Shown: piece after piece, positions 9,698 through 19,223 of the stretch | Layout: each line of letters opens with the position of its first letter | Numbering within the stretch: position 1 is the stretch's first letter | Source: Dyadobacter psychrophilus | GTDB lineage: Bacteria; Bacteroidota; Bacteroidia; Cytophagales; Spirosomataceae | Direction: 5' to 3' | DNA: 64,000 bases | Assembly: GCF_900167945.1 (NCBI RefSeq) | Contig: NZ_FUZA01000010.1 | Coordinates: forward strand, 1 to 64,000 | Notes under the pieces: model-generated | What the model was told of the DNA's origin: nothing | Seen by the model: only the letters and a program-made list of their open reading frames with translations | The model's database searches: none | Made by a program: the position numbers and the translations under genes

Positions 9698-9780
9698 CCG
9701 AGAGCCTACGTTCATTCACTGGATTAGGAATGTGAAAAGCAGGATGAGTATCATCGCAAGTAATATAAAAATTATTCGCG

Positions 9781-10245
9781 ATGAAAAAATCATTTCACTT
9801 ACTGAGTTCACTTTTTATTCTATCATTGGTTTTTGCTTGCTCAAAAGAGGATCAAAAAGTTGATCCAGACTTTGCCGCTTCATCACACCTAATCTCCCAT
9901 TTTCAGTCAACAGACGATTCGCTACACAATTCCAAGCGAAATTGGGTTGTAGAAAAATCCGCTATGAACACCGTAACGATCCATGAAACAGTTGTTAACA
10001 TTGGAAATGGAAAGTCGTTCGAGCGGATTTACCGAGACGTAAAGATCAAGTTTGACGGACACTACTTTCTTGATTTTGAAGGCAGCAGCGTAGATACACC
10101 CTCCCAGAAAGTGTTACAGGGAAGAGGTGAATTTAATCCATTAGAACCTAACCAATTCGTTGTACAAGTGAGCATTCTTGATATTAACACTCACGAACTT
10201 TTGCGGGGATATGGTTCTGGGCTGGTTTTTGAAAAAATTAAGTAG
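9781..10245 (+). CDS. Small lipoprotein of unknown function
   Basis: The 154-residue protein has a lipoprotein signal (MKKSFHLLSSLFILSLVFAC, lipobox LVFAC with Cys20), so it should be lipidated and anchored in a membrane, most likely the outer one. The mature part has alternating polar and hydrophobic strands without a domain I recognise. It has its own terminator downstream and stands alone between hemC and a convergent gene. Confidence 0.75.
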   Translation: MKKSFHLLSSLFILSLVFACSKEDQKVDPDFAASSHLISHFQSTDDSLHNSKRNWVVEKSAMNTVTIHETVVNIGNGKSFERIYRDVKIKFDGHYFLDFEGSSVDTPSQKVLQGRGEFNPLEPNQFVVQVSILDINTHELLRGYGSGLVFEKIK

Positions 10246-10262
10246 ATGCATGTTTGCCTCAC

Positions 10263-10305
10263 AAAAAAGGCGAATCCCGGACAAACATCCGGGCTTCGCT
10301 TTTTT
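10263..10305. terminator. Bidirectional terminator between convergent genes
   Basis: The arms 10263-10281 and 10288-10305 pair over about 18 bp (AAAAAAGGCGAA-TCCCGGA against TCCGGG-CTTCGCTTTTTT) and are flanked by A and T runs. It can end transcripts of the lipoprotein gene and of the opposing outer-membrane protein gene. Confidence 0.88.
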
Positions 10306-10323
10306 CAATATCATCTAAAAGAA

Positions 10324-13275
10324 TTACGGCTTCTTAGTTGAATCGGCTGGCACTGCTGGTTTTGCAGGAATTGCAGTCGAATCAGCTGGTATAATTGGTT
10401 TTGAAGTCGAATCAGCTGGAATCACTGGCCTTGCAGTTGAATCAGCTGGCAGGACCGATGGTCTTGCAGTTGAGTCTTTCAATACTGAATCCGGGCGAGC
10501 CACTGAATCCGGACGAGCACCTTGCTGCATTGGCATCCCCTGTCTTACTGGCCTTGCTGTGCTGTCTGCTGTTGCTGGCCTTGCTCCTTGTGGGCGACCG
10601 GCACCCGCTGGTGCGCCAGCCGCTGGTGCGGCACCCGCTGGTGCGCCACCCGCTGGCGCGCCTGTCCTTGGTGATGGAACTGTGATGGCTGGTGTTGCTC
10701 CTTGCACCGCTCCGCCGCCTCCACCTGCGTCCATTCCGCCGCCGTCGCTTTTCTGGTCATCATTATTAACTGATTTACGTCTGCGTGATTTCTGCTCAAC
10801 AAATGTCATTTTTCCTAAACGGTAAGAGAAATTGACCCTGAAACCCCTGTTGTACAGGAAGTTCGTGTTGTTCTGCGTGAATGTCGCTGTTTCAAGCTGG
10901 GTTTTCATTTTGAATGATGGAGCCAGGAAGTTCTCCATTCCAAATCCAATGCTTCCGCGCTTGTTCGTAAAATCTTTCTTGATTCCCAGATCATACATTC
11001 GAAATCCGGCTTGTGTTCCTTGCAGCTGAACATCGCGTCCCCTCATAAAACCACCTGCCTGCAATCCCCAACCATTTTTAATGTTAAGGCTGGTTCTGAA
11101 ACGGCCGCTTAATACGAAGCCGGTGTTTGAAGCTGCCAATAAAGGATCAGGATTATTATTAGTAAGATCCGCGTAGTAAGCGTCAAAACCTCCTCCTACT
11201 TGCCATCTTTTGAAAAATGTCATGTTTCCAAAAACATTCACACCATAGTTTTTCTTCGAGCCAATGTTGCCATAAGTTGTCGTAATCACACCTTCGTCGT
11301 CCGTTGTACGAATGCTTTCGATAGAACTATTGGTAAAACGGGCGAATGTTGAAACATTCACATAAAGTGAATTCTTGAAAAAGCTTGTTCCCAATTCCAC
11401 CTGATCCGTTAATTCCGGACGGAGTTGCGGGTTACCCACAGTAATGTTCTGTGGGTTCGCCGCATTTCTATTAGGGTTTAGGAATTGAATGCCTGGACGT
11501 TGAAGGCGACGATTGTAACCAAGTTTGATCGTTTGTCCTTTACCAAAAGTTTGGGATAAATTAAGACTTGGCACCAAATTGCTGTAAGCCGGAATATTTA
11601 AATCGCCCTGCTCACCTTGCGTTGCGTCAATGCTCGTGTATTCATAACGCGAACCTGCCTTCACCGTAAATTTGCTCTTGGTCGTATAAGTGTATGAAAA
11701 ATATCCCGCCGCAACATTCTGATCGTAGTTCAAACTGCTCGCTGCTTGCGGCGTATCCACTGTGTTATAATAATCAAAATTACTAACCACCTGACGGAAA
11801 ATGCCTTTTCCACCGAATTCAACCAACTGATTGTCTTTAACCGGCGTTTGGTAATCCACCTGAATAGTGCTTTCCTGGTTGTGGCTGGCGTTGTTATTGC
11901 CCTGGCTTCCCAGCAGTTCGCGCAATTCATTATTATTTAGCGAATAAATGTCTGCATCAAAATCATTAGTCCTGTTGTTGCGACTAAACTGAGTCGAAAT
12001 GCTAAGTTCTTGTTGTGGCTTGCTCAATGTTTTGATATAATCCACATTCACATCCCACGTTCCTGACAAATCTTTTGTATTTACGTCGCGGAAACTGTTA
12101 CGCGTTGTACCGTCGCTTTGTGTGTTGAATGTTGATAACTCCTGTGAATTACGCATGTTACGCATTCCATAACGCACCCCGGCAGAAAGTGACGTTTTAG
12201 AATCGATCTCATAGTCCCATCCAAAATTGTAAGAACCGAAAGCCATTTTATTGTTGGACTCGGCCATTTGGCGAATTGAGAATTTATCAATTTTACCGAC
12301 TTGCAGGTTTTCTGATTTTCCTGGCATATTATAATTAAACCTGCCAAAACCGCCTAAACTGAAACCCATCTTGCCAACTCTGTAATTTCCTCTTAACCCA
12401 AGATTTGAACCCCTGTTTCCAATTCCAGTATCCAAATTCAATGTCCCACCCTGGATCGTGCTCTTTTTGGTAACAATGTTAATGATCCCGGCAGAACCCT
12501 CTGCATCATATTTTGCTGATGGTGAGGTAATTACTTCAACAGATTTGATCATATCGGCAGGAATTTGCTTCAATGCGTCCGCAACGCTGGTTGCGATAAT
12601 GGTCGAAGGTTTATTATTAATCAAAACCCGAACATTGGAACTTCCTCTTAAAGAAACGTTTCCGTCCAGGTCGACCGTCAACATCGGCACTTTCTTCATC
12701 ACATCCGAAGCGTCACCACCCTTGCTGGTAATGTCTTTTTCGTTATTATAAACAAGCCTGTCAACCTTCTCCTCAATCAATTGGGCCATTCCCACAACTT
12801 CCACTTCATTCAACTGAACCACATCCGGCCCAAGGCTTACATTACCCAGGTCAAGTTCTGTCTTACGTTCAATTTTAATGTCATTAATGGTTTTAGTCTT
12901 GTAGCCAATGAAGGAAATCAAAATTTTGAAGTTTCCGGACGCCACTTTGTTAAGCTCGAAAACCCCTTTTTCGTTTGTCGTAGTTCCGTCGATAGGATTG
13001 TTGGTTTTAATGTCCACCAATGAAAGCGCGGCAAATTCCACCGGCTTCTTGCTAACCGAATCAACAAGGATTCCTCGTATCTTACCATTTCCCTTGGGCG
13101 TGTCTTCCGCAGTTCCCGGGATCACCGTCTGCCTTTGCGGCCTGTCGTTTCCACCGCCTCCGCGATTTCCTCCGAATCCGCCGCCCCCGCCACCACCGCC
13201 GGGAAATTGTGCAGAAGCCGAAAGGCTGAGCACCATCAGGATTATAACAGGAGTAATTTTTCTTATCATGTTCAT
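10324..13275 (-). CDS. TonB-linked outer-membrane beta-barrel protein with low-complexity tail
   Basis: Chosen start MNMIRKITPV (13275) gives 983 residues with a signal peptide ending at SASAQ; a longer frame from 13374 adds a region that does not look like protein. After the signal comes a glycine-rich linker (FPGGGGGGGGFGGNRGGGG). Next are a carboxypeptidase-regulatory-like beta domain (IRGILVDSVSKKPVEFAAL), a plug domain (VMKKVPMLTVDLDGNVSLRG, SAGIINIVTKK) and a long barrel of the outer-membrane beta-barrel-3 type. The barrel seems to end near SYRLGKMTFVEQKSRRRK. About 150 further residues are Gly/Ala/Pro-rich, followed by repeats of (P)ADSTxxP. A barrel followed by such a tail is unusual. 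Substrate unknown. Confidence 0.88.
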   Translation of the reverse strand: MNMIRKITPVIILMVLSLSASAQFPGGGGGGGGFGGNRGGGGNDRPQRQTVIPGTAEDTPKGNGKIRGILVDSVSKKPVEFAALSLVDIKTNNPIDGTTTNEKGVFELNKVASGNFKILISFIGYKTKTINDIKIERKTELDLGNVSLGPDVVQLNEVEVVGMAQLIEEKVDRLVYNNEKDITSKGGDASDVMKKVPMLTVDLDGNVSLRGSSNVRVLINNKPSTIIATSVADALKQIPADMIKSVEVITSPSAKYDAEGSAGIINIVTKKSTIQGGTLNLDTGIGNRGSNLGLRGNYRVGKMGFSLGGFGRFNYNMPGKSENLQVGKIDKFSIRQMAESNNKMAFGSYNFGWDYEIDSKTSLSAGVRYGMRNMRNSQELSTFNTQSDGTTRNSFRDVNTKDLSGTWDVNVDYIKTLSKPQQELSISTQFSRNNRTNDFDADIYSLNNNELRELLGSQGNNNASHNQESTIQVDYQTPVKDNQLVEFGGKGIFRQVVSNFDYYNTVDTPQAASSLNYDQNVAAGYFSYTYTTKSKFTVKAGSRYEYTSIDATQGEQGDLNIPAYSNLVPSLNLSQTFGKGQTIKLGYNRRLQRPGIQFLNPNRNAANPQNITVGNPQLRPELTDQVELGTSFFKNSLYVNVSTFARFTNSSIESIRTTDDEGVITTTYGNIGSKKNYGVNVFGNMTFFKRWQVGGGFDAYYADLTNNNPDPLLAASNTGFVLSGRFRTSLNIKNGWGLQAGGFMRGRDVQLQGTQAGFRMYDLGIKKDFTNKRGSIGFGMENFLAPSFKMKTQLETATFTQNNTNFLYNRGFRVNFSYRLGKMTFVEQKSRRRKSVNNDDQKSDGGGMDAGGGGGAVQGATPAITVPSPRTGAPAGGAPAGAAPAAGAPAGAGRPQGARPATADSTARPVRQGMPMQQGARPDSVARPDSVLKDSTARPSVLPADSTARPVIPADSTSKPIIPADSTAIPAKPAVPADSTKKP
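10328..10480 (-). repeat. In-frame degenerate tandem repeats coding (P)ADSTxxP
   Basis: On the plus strand the block GAATCAGCTGG recurs about every 30-40 bp (near 10340, 10379, 10409 and 10439). On the coding strand this gives repeated PADSTARP-like units at the C-terminus of the outer-membrane protein. Such repeats can change copy number by slippage. Confidence 0.75.
10600..10672 (-). repeat. Ala/Gly/Pro-coding short repeats (GAPAGAAPA type)
   Basis: Near-perfect short repeats of CACCCGCTGGTGCG-like units encode GAPAGGAPAGAAPA in the tail of the same outer-membrane protein. GC content is higher here than in neighbouring sequence. Confidence 0.7.
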
Positions 13276-13581
13276 GGTTGTATTGCAAATAATTGTTCGA
13301 TTCAATTTCAAAGTAAATACCTTAACTTGACAATAATCCGGGCAATAGATGGAACGGACACTTCTACCGATCAAAACGTGTTTTTAGCCGATAAGTCCTC
13401 CGTTCTAATTCTTGGAATAGTACAGAATAAGTAATTGTGACGACAAGTTGCTTTATAGAGTGTCGGCGGTAATCAGTCGGTATTTGCCGCGTGTTGATCG
13501 ATTGCACTAGGCACTTTGATATATTACCCGTATGATTGTAATTGCAAACTACTCTACTGCAATAACCTAATTCATAATAAG
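13276..13581. other. Divergent intergenic region
   Basis: About 300 bp separates the outer-membrane protein gene (minus) from the LytS-like kinase gene (plus). Both promoters should be here, but I find no full match to the Bacteroidota consensus and no RNA gene. Confidence 0.35.
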
Positions 13582-14652
13582 ATGGATGCTAGTACCGCAC
13601 GAAAATATCCTCCGTTCTTCCTGCATCTTTTAGGATGGAGCTTCTTGGCTTTATTTTTAATGTGGCAACCGCTCAGCTGGCAAATTCAATTCCCAGTGAC
13701 TTTTTGGGTGAAGCAAGCAGTGTTATTCACATTGCTCATCGGCATTTTTTATCTTAACTATTACTTTTGGTTTCCCCAATATCTTGCTAAGAATCGTTAC
13801 AGCCGCTTTATATTGCTCAATCTTGTATCGGTAATCATGCTGGCTGTAATTATAGAACAGGTTAAAATCGCTATTAACCATGGCGAACAAATGGACAGGG
13901 CATTCAAAACCGCTCGCGAGGCAAACGGAGCAAAGAAACCTCAGGACAAACTCGATTATTTCTCACTTATGACTGCGCTGCTGATCATCGGCATCAGCAC
14001 CAGTGTGGCGGCCGTTAAGGATGCGCAACGCGATAAGCATTACAGGGAAAACCTGGAAAAGGAGAAAATAAACTCCGAACTTTCGTTTTTGAAAGCGCAG
14101 ATCAACCCGCATTTCTTTTTCAATACATTAAATAACATATATGCTTTAACGGTGATTGATGTGGAAGCGGCGAGGGAAGCCCTGCACAAACTTTCCCGAA
14201 TGATGCGTTATGTACTTTACGAAACCCAGCACGGAACTGTTTTACTGAGTCAGGAAATCGCTTTTGCACAGGACTATATTCAATTAATGCAATTGCGGCT
14301 TACCGACAAAGTGACTGTTCACCTTGATCCGCCGCATCCTTTGCATGACGTTTCTATTGCGCCAATGCTATTTTTGCCGTTTATTGAAAATGCATTCAAA
14401 CACGGTGTGAGCGCTGTTCAACCGAGCCGGATAGACATTCAGATCCGACAAGACAAACACAAAATTCATGTGGAAGTGAAAAACACATTATTTACGGATA
14501 AAAGGGCGATTCTGGACGAAAGTAATGGCATCGGGCTGGTCAACACGCAGCGCAGGCTTGACCTTTTATATCCGGGAAAATACCAGCTGGAAGTGACTGA
14601 GAATAAAGAAGAAAAGGAATTTGAAGTTCATTTGGAATTAGAAACTGCATGA
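13582..14652 (+). CDS. LytS-family sensor histidine kinase
   Basis: A 356-residue membrane kinase starting at MDASTARKYP; a frame open from 13516 adds 22 residues with no family likeness. The first 160 residues hold about four transmembrane segments. A coiled-coil linker (YRENLEKEKINSELSFLKAQ) leads into the His-kinase motif INPHFFFNTLNNIYAL with the phospho-accepting His. The ATPase part includes FIENAFKHGV (N box) and SNGIGLVNTQRRL (G box). It overlaps the response-regulator gene by 4 bp, so the two work as a pair. The signal is unknown; in Bacteroidota such pairs often respond to envelope or nutrient state. Confidence 0.93.
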   Translation: MDASTARKYPPFFLHLLGWSFLALFLMWQPLSWQIQFPVTFWVKQAVLFTLLIGIFYLNYYFWFPQYLAKNRYSRFILLNLVSVIMLAVIIEQVKIAINHGEQMDRAFKTAREANGAKKPQDKLDYFSLMTALLIIGISTSVAAVKDAQRDKHYRENLEKEKINSELSFLKAQINPHFFFNTLNNIYALTVIDVEAAREALHKLSRMMRYVLYETQHGTVLLSQEIAFAQDYIQLMQLRLTDKVTVHLDPPHPLHDVSIAPMLFLPFIENAFKHGVSAVQPSRIDIQIRQDKHKIHVEVKNTLFTDKRAILDESNGIGLVNTQRRLDLLYPGKYQLEVTENKEEKEFEVHLELETA

Positions 14653-15383
14653 GCGTACTCCAATGCATAGCAGTAGACGACGAGCCGTTAGCGCTGGGAC
14701 TAGTTTGCTCCTTTATTGAAAAAACACCCTTTTTAACTCTTGCAGGGCGTTATTCCAGCGCAGTCGAAGCGCTACAAGCCATTCATTCGAAACACATTGA
14801 TGTCATTTTTCTTGATATTCAGATGCCGGATTTGACTGGAATTGAGCTTGCACGGGTTATAGATAAAGCCGATAATAAAGCGCCCAGGATCATATTTACG
14901 ACTGCATTTAACCAATATGCGCTGGACGGCTTCCGCGTCGACGCACTTGACTATCTCCTGAAACCTTTCAATTACGAAGAATTTCTGCGCGCAGCTTCCA
15001 AAGCGCAAGCTTACAGCGAGCTATTGAATAAGGCATCTTCCGCCAGCGTCCCTGATCCGAAAGACGGCTACCTCTTTCTTAAAGTTGAATATCAGCTTGT
15101 CAGGATCGCCTACGATGACATTCTTTATATGGAAGGATTGAAGGATTATGTGAAAGTTCATTTGAAATCGGATCCAAAGCCGGTTCTTTCGCTAACCAGT
15201 CTGAAAGCATTGGAAGAAAAGCTTCCCGCGTCAAAATTCATGCGCGTACACCGCTCATTCATCGTAAATCTGGACAAGATCAGTGCTGTAACAAAAAATA
15301 CCATCCAGATCGGCAGCATGACAATTCCCGTCAGCGACCAGCATAAGGATGGTTTTAATCAGTTTTTGAGCAAATGGATGTAA
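14649..15383 (+). CDS. LytTR-family response regulator
   Basis: A 244-residue partner of the upstream kinase, sharing an ATGA overlap. The receiver domain (1-120) has acidic residues in AVDDEPLAL, the phospho-acceptor Asp in DVIFLDIQMPDLTG, Thr in IIFTTAF and Lys in DYLLKPF. The C-terminal LytTR DNA-binding domain (about 140-244) shows ILYMEGLKDYVKVHL and FMRVHRSFIVNLDKI. Its targets are not evident; the divergent outer-membrane protein gene at 10324-13275 is a candidate by proximity only. Confidence 0.94.
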   Translation: MSVLQCIAVDDEPLALGLVCSFIEKTPFLTLAGRYSSAVEALQAIHSKHIDVIFLDIQMPDLTGIELARVIDKADNKAPRIIFTTAFNQYALDGFRVDALDYLLKPFNYEEFLRAASKAQAYSELLNKASSASVPDPKDGYLFLKVEYQLVRIAYDDILYMEGLKDYVKVHLKSDPKPVLSLTSLKALEEKLPASKFMRVHRSFIVNLDKISAVTKNTIQIGSMTIPVSDQHKDGFNQFLSKWM

Positions 15384-15392
15384 AAGGAAGGC

Positions 15393-18245
15393 TTATTTAA
15401 GCTCTTCCTTCAAGAAATATCCGGTGTAACTTCCTTTCACTTTCGACACTTTTTCAGGCGTTCCTTCGGCAATGATGCGGCCGCCTTGTGCGCCGCCTTC
15501 GGGACCAACGTCAATGACGTGATCTGCAACTTTGATGACATCCAGGTTATGCTCGATAATGAGGACTGTATTCCCTTTTTCAACCAGTTTGTTCAAAACA
15601 TTAAGCAAATGCCTGATATCCTGAAAATGAAGGCCGGTCGTGGGCTCATCGAGAATGTAAAGTGTTTTTCCGGTGTCACGTTTTGAAAGCTCTTCTGACA
15701 GCTTAACGCGCTGCGCTTCTCCGCCGGACAATGTTGTTGCGTGCTGGCCTAATGTAATATAACCCAAACCTACATCATTCAATGTCTGCACTTTACGCAA
15801 AATCCTGGGCTGATTCTCGAAAAATTCAAGTGCAGATTCTACGGTCATATCCAGAATGTCAGCAACCGATTTTCCTTTAAAGCGCACTTCCAATGTTTCC
15901 CTATTGAAGCGTTTTCCTTTGCAGGTTTCGCAATTGATATGGACATCCGGCAAGAAGTCCATTTCAATCTTCTTCATCCCCGCACCCTCGCAATCTTCAC
16001 AACGCCCGCCTTTGACATTAAACGAAAAACGTCCCGGCTTGTAACCTCGAATTTTCGCTTCGGGCAATTCCGCAAAAAGCGTCCGAATGTCTGTAAACAA
16101 GTTCGTATAAGTCGCTGGATTCGAGCGCGGCGTGCGCCCAATCGGCGATTGATCCACTTCAATGACTTTATCGATATTTTCCAAACCTTCCACCGATTTG
16201 TAAGGCAGCGGCTCTCTTCTTGATTTATAAAAGAACTGATTCAGCAATGGAAACAGCGTTTCATGGATCAGCGACGACTTTCCGCTTCCACTCACACCCG
16301 TCACGCAAACCATCGTTCCCAGCGGAAACGACATGTTTACATTTTTCAAATTATGTCCCGTGCAGCCTTTGATAGAAATGGTTTTACCACTTCCTTTCCG
16401 GCGTTTTTTTGGCACATCAATCGCAGTTCTTCCACTTAAATACTCAGCAGTTAATGAGCCATTTTGAAGGAAAACTTCCGGCGTTCCCGCTCCCACAACA
16501 TTGCCGCCATGACGCCCAGCACCTGGACCAATGTCCAGAATGTAGTCGGAAGCCAGCATCATATCCTTATCATGCTCCACAACCAAAACGGTGTTTCCAA
16601 GATCGCGCAAGCTTTTCAAAGAATTGATAAGCCGCACATTATCACGTTGATGCAAACCAATGCTAGGCTCATCCATAATGTAAAGCACACCCGTCAGCTG
16701 CGTTCCGATCTGCGTGGCAAGTCTGATCCGCTGCGCTTCTCCACCCGAAAGTGTCCTTAATGCACGGTTTAATGTCAGATAATCAAGTCCTACATCAAGC
16801 AGGAAACCGACTCTTTTCCTGATTTCTTTCAGGACTTCGTGACCGATGACGCGTTGCTTTTCCTCCAATCTGTCTTCAAGATTCACAAGCCATTCCGCCA
16901 ACACACGAATATCGCTGTCGGCGAGTTCGGCAATGTCTTTCCCATCCACGCGGAAATGCAGTGATTCCTTTCTCAGGCGTTTGCCATTACATTCCGGACA
17001 GGTTTGGACGGTCATGAAATCCTTTAACCAATCCTGGATTTTGTCATTTCCACTCTCCTGCTGGCGTTTCAGGAAGTTAATAATGCCGTCAAACTTGGTT
17101 TCCCACTCCGTTCCAGGATATTTTTTGGAAGGAACAGGCACAGCATCTTCACTTCCGTAAAGCACGAGTTTCATGGCGTCCTCGGGAAATTTATCCAAAG
17201 GCGTTGCCAATGTCACTTTAAAAGGCTTCAACAAAACCTCCAACTGCTTGAAAATCCACGCTTCCCGATATTCACCCATAGGTGCAATGCCGCCTTTGGT
17301 AATGCTCAAAGATTTATCCGGCATAATAGACTCTTCCGTGATTTCCTCAATCATCCCCAAACCCTGGCAAGTCGGGCACCAGCCATAAGGCGAGTTGAAA
17401 GAGAATGCATTAGGTGCCGGATCATCGTAACTAATCCCCGATTCCGGGTCCATCAGGTTTTGGGAAAAATAGTAAGTTTCTCCTTTTTCATCCAAAACCA
17501 TTAAGGCGCCTTTTCCCTGCTTAATCGCAGTCGCAACAGACTGACTCAAACGATAGCGCGATTGCGGATCTTCGGATTCTTTCTTTGGAACAACACGATC
17601 GATAACGATCTCAATGTCATGCACTTTATAGCGGTCGAGCTGCATTTTTGGCGTAATTTCCTGCACTTCGCCGTCCACCCGCACTTTGTTATAACCAAGT
17701 CGCGCAATTTGAACAAAAAGCTCCCTATAATGTCCTTTCCGCCCTTTCACCGCAGGAGCGAGCAAGCTGATTTTTTTGCCTAAAAACTGTGTAAATAATT
17801 GATTAATGATCTGATCCTGCGACTGCTTGACCATTTTACGGCCTGTAACATACGAGAATGCTTCGCCCGCACGCGCGTAAAGCAACCTCAGGAAGTCATA
17901 AATTTCTGTAACCGTCCCAACAGTTGAGCGGGGATTGCGGGAAGTTGTTTTTTGTTCAATGCTGATAACAGGCGACAAACCGCTGATCTTGTCGACATCC
18001 GGCCGCTCCATTTCACCAATAAAACCACGCGCATAGGAAGAAAAACTCTCCATATAACGGCGCTGACCCTCGGCATAAATGGTGTCAAAAGCCAGAGAAG
18101 ATTTCCCGCTGCCACTGATGCCCGTGACCACCACAAGCTTGTTCCGCGGGATATTGACGTCGATATTCTTTAAATTATGCTCGCGTGCGCCTTCTACTTC
18201 AATTAAATCCTGGCCTTCGAGCTCAGTTGCATTCAAATGTTCCAA
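15393..18245 (-). CDS. uvrA: Excinuclease ABC subunit A
   Basis: The 950-residue DNA-damage recognition ATPase of nucleotide excision repair works with UvrB and UvrC. Two ABC ATPase modules are complete: Walker A motifs GISGSGKSS and GVSGSGKSS, signatures LSGGEAQRIRLA and LSGGEAQRVKLS, and Walker B/D-loop regions YIMDEPSIGLH and YILDEPTTGLH. Zinc-finger cysteines are seen in CPTCQGLG, CPECNGKRL and CEDCEGAG. The start at 18245 is a TTG codon; no in-frame ATG lies nearby, and a second TTG follows three codons later, so the exact start is uncertain. Confidence 0.97.
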   Translation of the reverse strand: MEHLNATELEGQDLIEVEGAREHNLKNIDVNIPRNKLVVVTGISGSGKSSLAFDTIYAEGQRRYMESFSSYARGFIGEMERPDVDKISGLSPVISIEQKTTSRNPRSTVGTVTEIYDFLRLLYARAGEAFSYVTGRKMVKQSQDQIINQLFTQFLGKKISLLAPAVKGRKGHYRELFVQIARLGYNKVRVDGEVQEITPKMQLDRYKVHDIEIVIDRVVPKKESEDPQSRYRLSQSVATAIKQGKGALMVLDEKGETYYFSQNLMDPESGISYDDPAPNAFSFNSPYGWCPTCQGLGMIEEITEESIMPDKSLSITKGGIAPMGEYREAWIFKQLEVLLKPFKVTLATPLDKFPEDAMKLVLYGSEDAVPVPSKKYPGTEWETKFDGIINFLKRQQESGNDKIQDWLKDFMTVQTCPECNGKRLRKESLHFRVDGKDIAELADSDIRVLAEWLVNLEDRLEEKQRVIGHEVLKEIRKRVGFLLDVGLDYLTLNRALRTLSGGEAQRIRLATQIGTQLTGVLYIMDEPSIGLHQRDNVRLINSLKSLRDLGNTVLVVEHDKDMMLASDYILDIGPGAGRHGGNVVGAGTPEVFLQNGSLTAEYLSGRTAIDVPKKRRKGSGKTISIKGCTGHNLKNVNMSFPLGTMVCVTGVSGSGKSSLIHETLFPLLNQFFYKSRREPLPYKSVEGLENIDKVIEVDQSPIGRTPRSNPATYTNLFTDIRTLFAELPEAKIRGYKPGRFSFNVKGGRCEDCEGAGMKKIEMDFLPDVHINCETCKGKRFNRETLEVRFKGKSVADILDMTVESALEFFENQPRILRKVQTLNDVGLGYITLGQHATTLSGGEAQRVKLSEELSKRDTGKTLYILDEPTTGLHFQDIRHLLNVLNKLVEKGNTVLIIEHNLDVIKVADHVIDVGPEGGAQGGRIIAEGTPEKVSKVKGSYTGYFLKEELK

Positions 18246-18472
18246 AATGATATTTCCGTTTGCGATAAAGTTCAGTAAAACTGGTTATTGGATAACCCAA
18301 AAAATCGGCTCAGAGTTGCAAACTTTCCTGACAACATTCCGGCTTGCATGCGCCGTATAAATCACCGGCTGCTAAAATAGATAATAAGTAATGTTGCCTG
18401 CGTGTTCTTTATTATTTTAGCAAAAATTTGCTGCCAAAGGTGCGTCAAATTCTTATTTCAAATGTGAAGATC

Positions 18473-18637
18473 ATGAAAATCAACAACGAAAGCGAATACG
18501 AAAAGGCCTCTGAAAGGGCGGATGAAATCTTTGGTGCGAAAAAAGGCACACCGGAAGAACAGGAGTTGAAAGAGCTGTTAAAAGCGATCAAAGATTATGA
18601 AGACGATTTTATCCGGATGTTAAAAGAGAATGACTAA
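18473..18637 (+). CDS. Small protein resembling the N-terminal part of HigA antitoxins
   Basis: A 54-residue protein starting MKINNESEYEKASERADEIF. Its pattern (NESEYEKA..R.DEIF.AKKGTPE..EL..L...I.DYED) closely follows the N-terminal helical segment of HigA-type antitoxins, but the helix-turn-helix domain that normally follows is absent. No HigB-like toxin is adjacent. It could be a stand-alone small protein or an antitoxin remnant. The last 29 bp overlap the end of the convergent yigZ-like gene. The open frame extends to 18428, but the internal Met fits the family start. Confidence 0.65.
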   Translation: MKINNESEYEKASERADEIFGAKKGTPEEQELKELLKAIKDYEDDFIRMLKEND

Positions 18638-19223
18638 GTCCCTCAATCTGCTCACAGCGAGCGATAAACCTTTCCGTGGTAGCCACACGAACTTCTGTAA
18701 CCAACCGACATTCCATTTCAAAAACCTGCTCTCTCACAGGCAGTTCCATTTCCTTCACAATCCGCATGACATCATTCATTTGCGGATAGGAAAAATTGAG
18801 CTGATATAAATTGTAAAAATGCCGGGTAACAACTTCTGACTGGTTCAAAGCATCCTCCGTCGCCAGTTTATATGCATTAATCAAGCCCGGAACACCCAAT
18901 AATGTCCCTCCGAAATAACGAACGACCACAACGAGAATGTTCGTTACATTCTTTGAGTACAATGTGTTTAAAATCGGTCTGCCCGCAGTTCCCGAGGGTT
19001 CGCCATCATCGCTCATCCGGTAACTCATCCTATCCGCGCCAAGCCGGTAAGCATAACAATGATGCACGGCTTTGGGATGCAGCTCCCGCAATGTTGCGAG
19101 GTGCGTTTTTGCATCCGTTTCACCTTCGATTGGAAAGCTATAAGCCAGAAACTTGCTGCCCTTATCTTTGAAAAACCCTTCCGCTGGACCGGTGACGGTT
19201 TGGTAACTATCGTCAAATAACAC
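18609..19223 (-). CDS. YigZ / IMPACT family protein
   Basis: The 204-residue protein has the family signature in the central part (HHCYAYRLG, SDDGEPSGTAGRPIL, VVVRYFGGTLLGVPGLI). IMPACT-family proteins are linked to translation control and ribosome binding, but the bacterial role is not settled. The start is a GTG at 19223, overlapping the end of the upstream MFS gene by 11 bp, so both are probably one transcript. Confidence 0.92.
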   Translation of the reverse strand: MLFDDSYQTVTGPAEGFFKDKGSKFLAYSFPIEGETDAKTHLATLRELHPKAVHHCYAYRLGADRMSYRMSDDGEPSGTAGRPILNTLYSKNVTNILVVVVRYFGGTLLGVPGLINAYKLATEDALNQSEVVTRHFYNLYQLNFSYPQMNDVMRIVKEMELPVREQVFEMECRLVTEVRVATTERFIARCEQIEGLSHSLLTSG

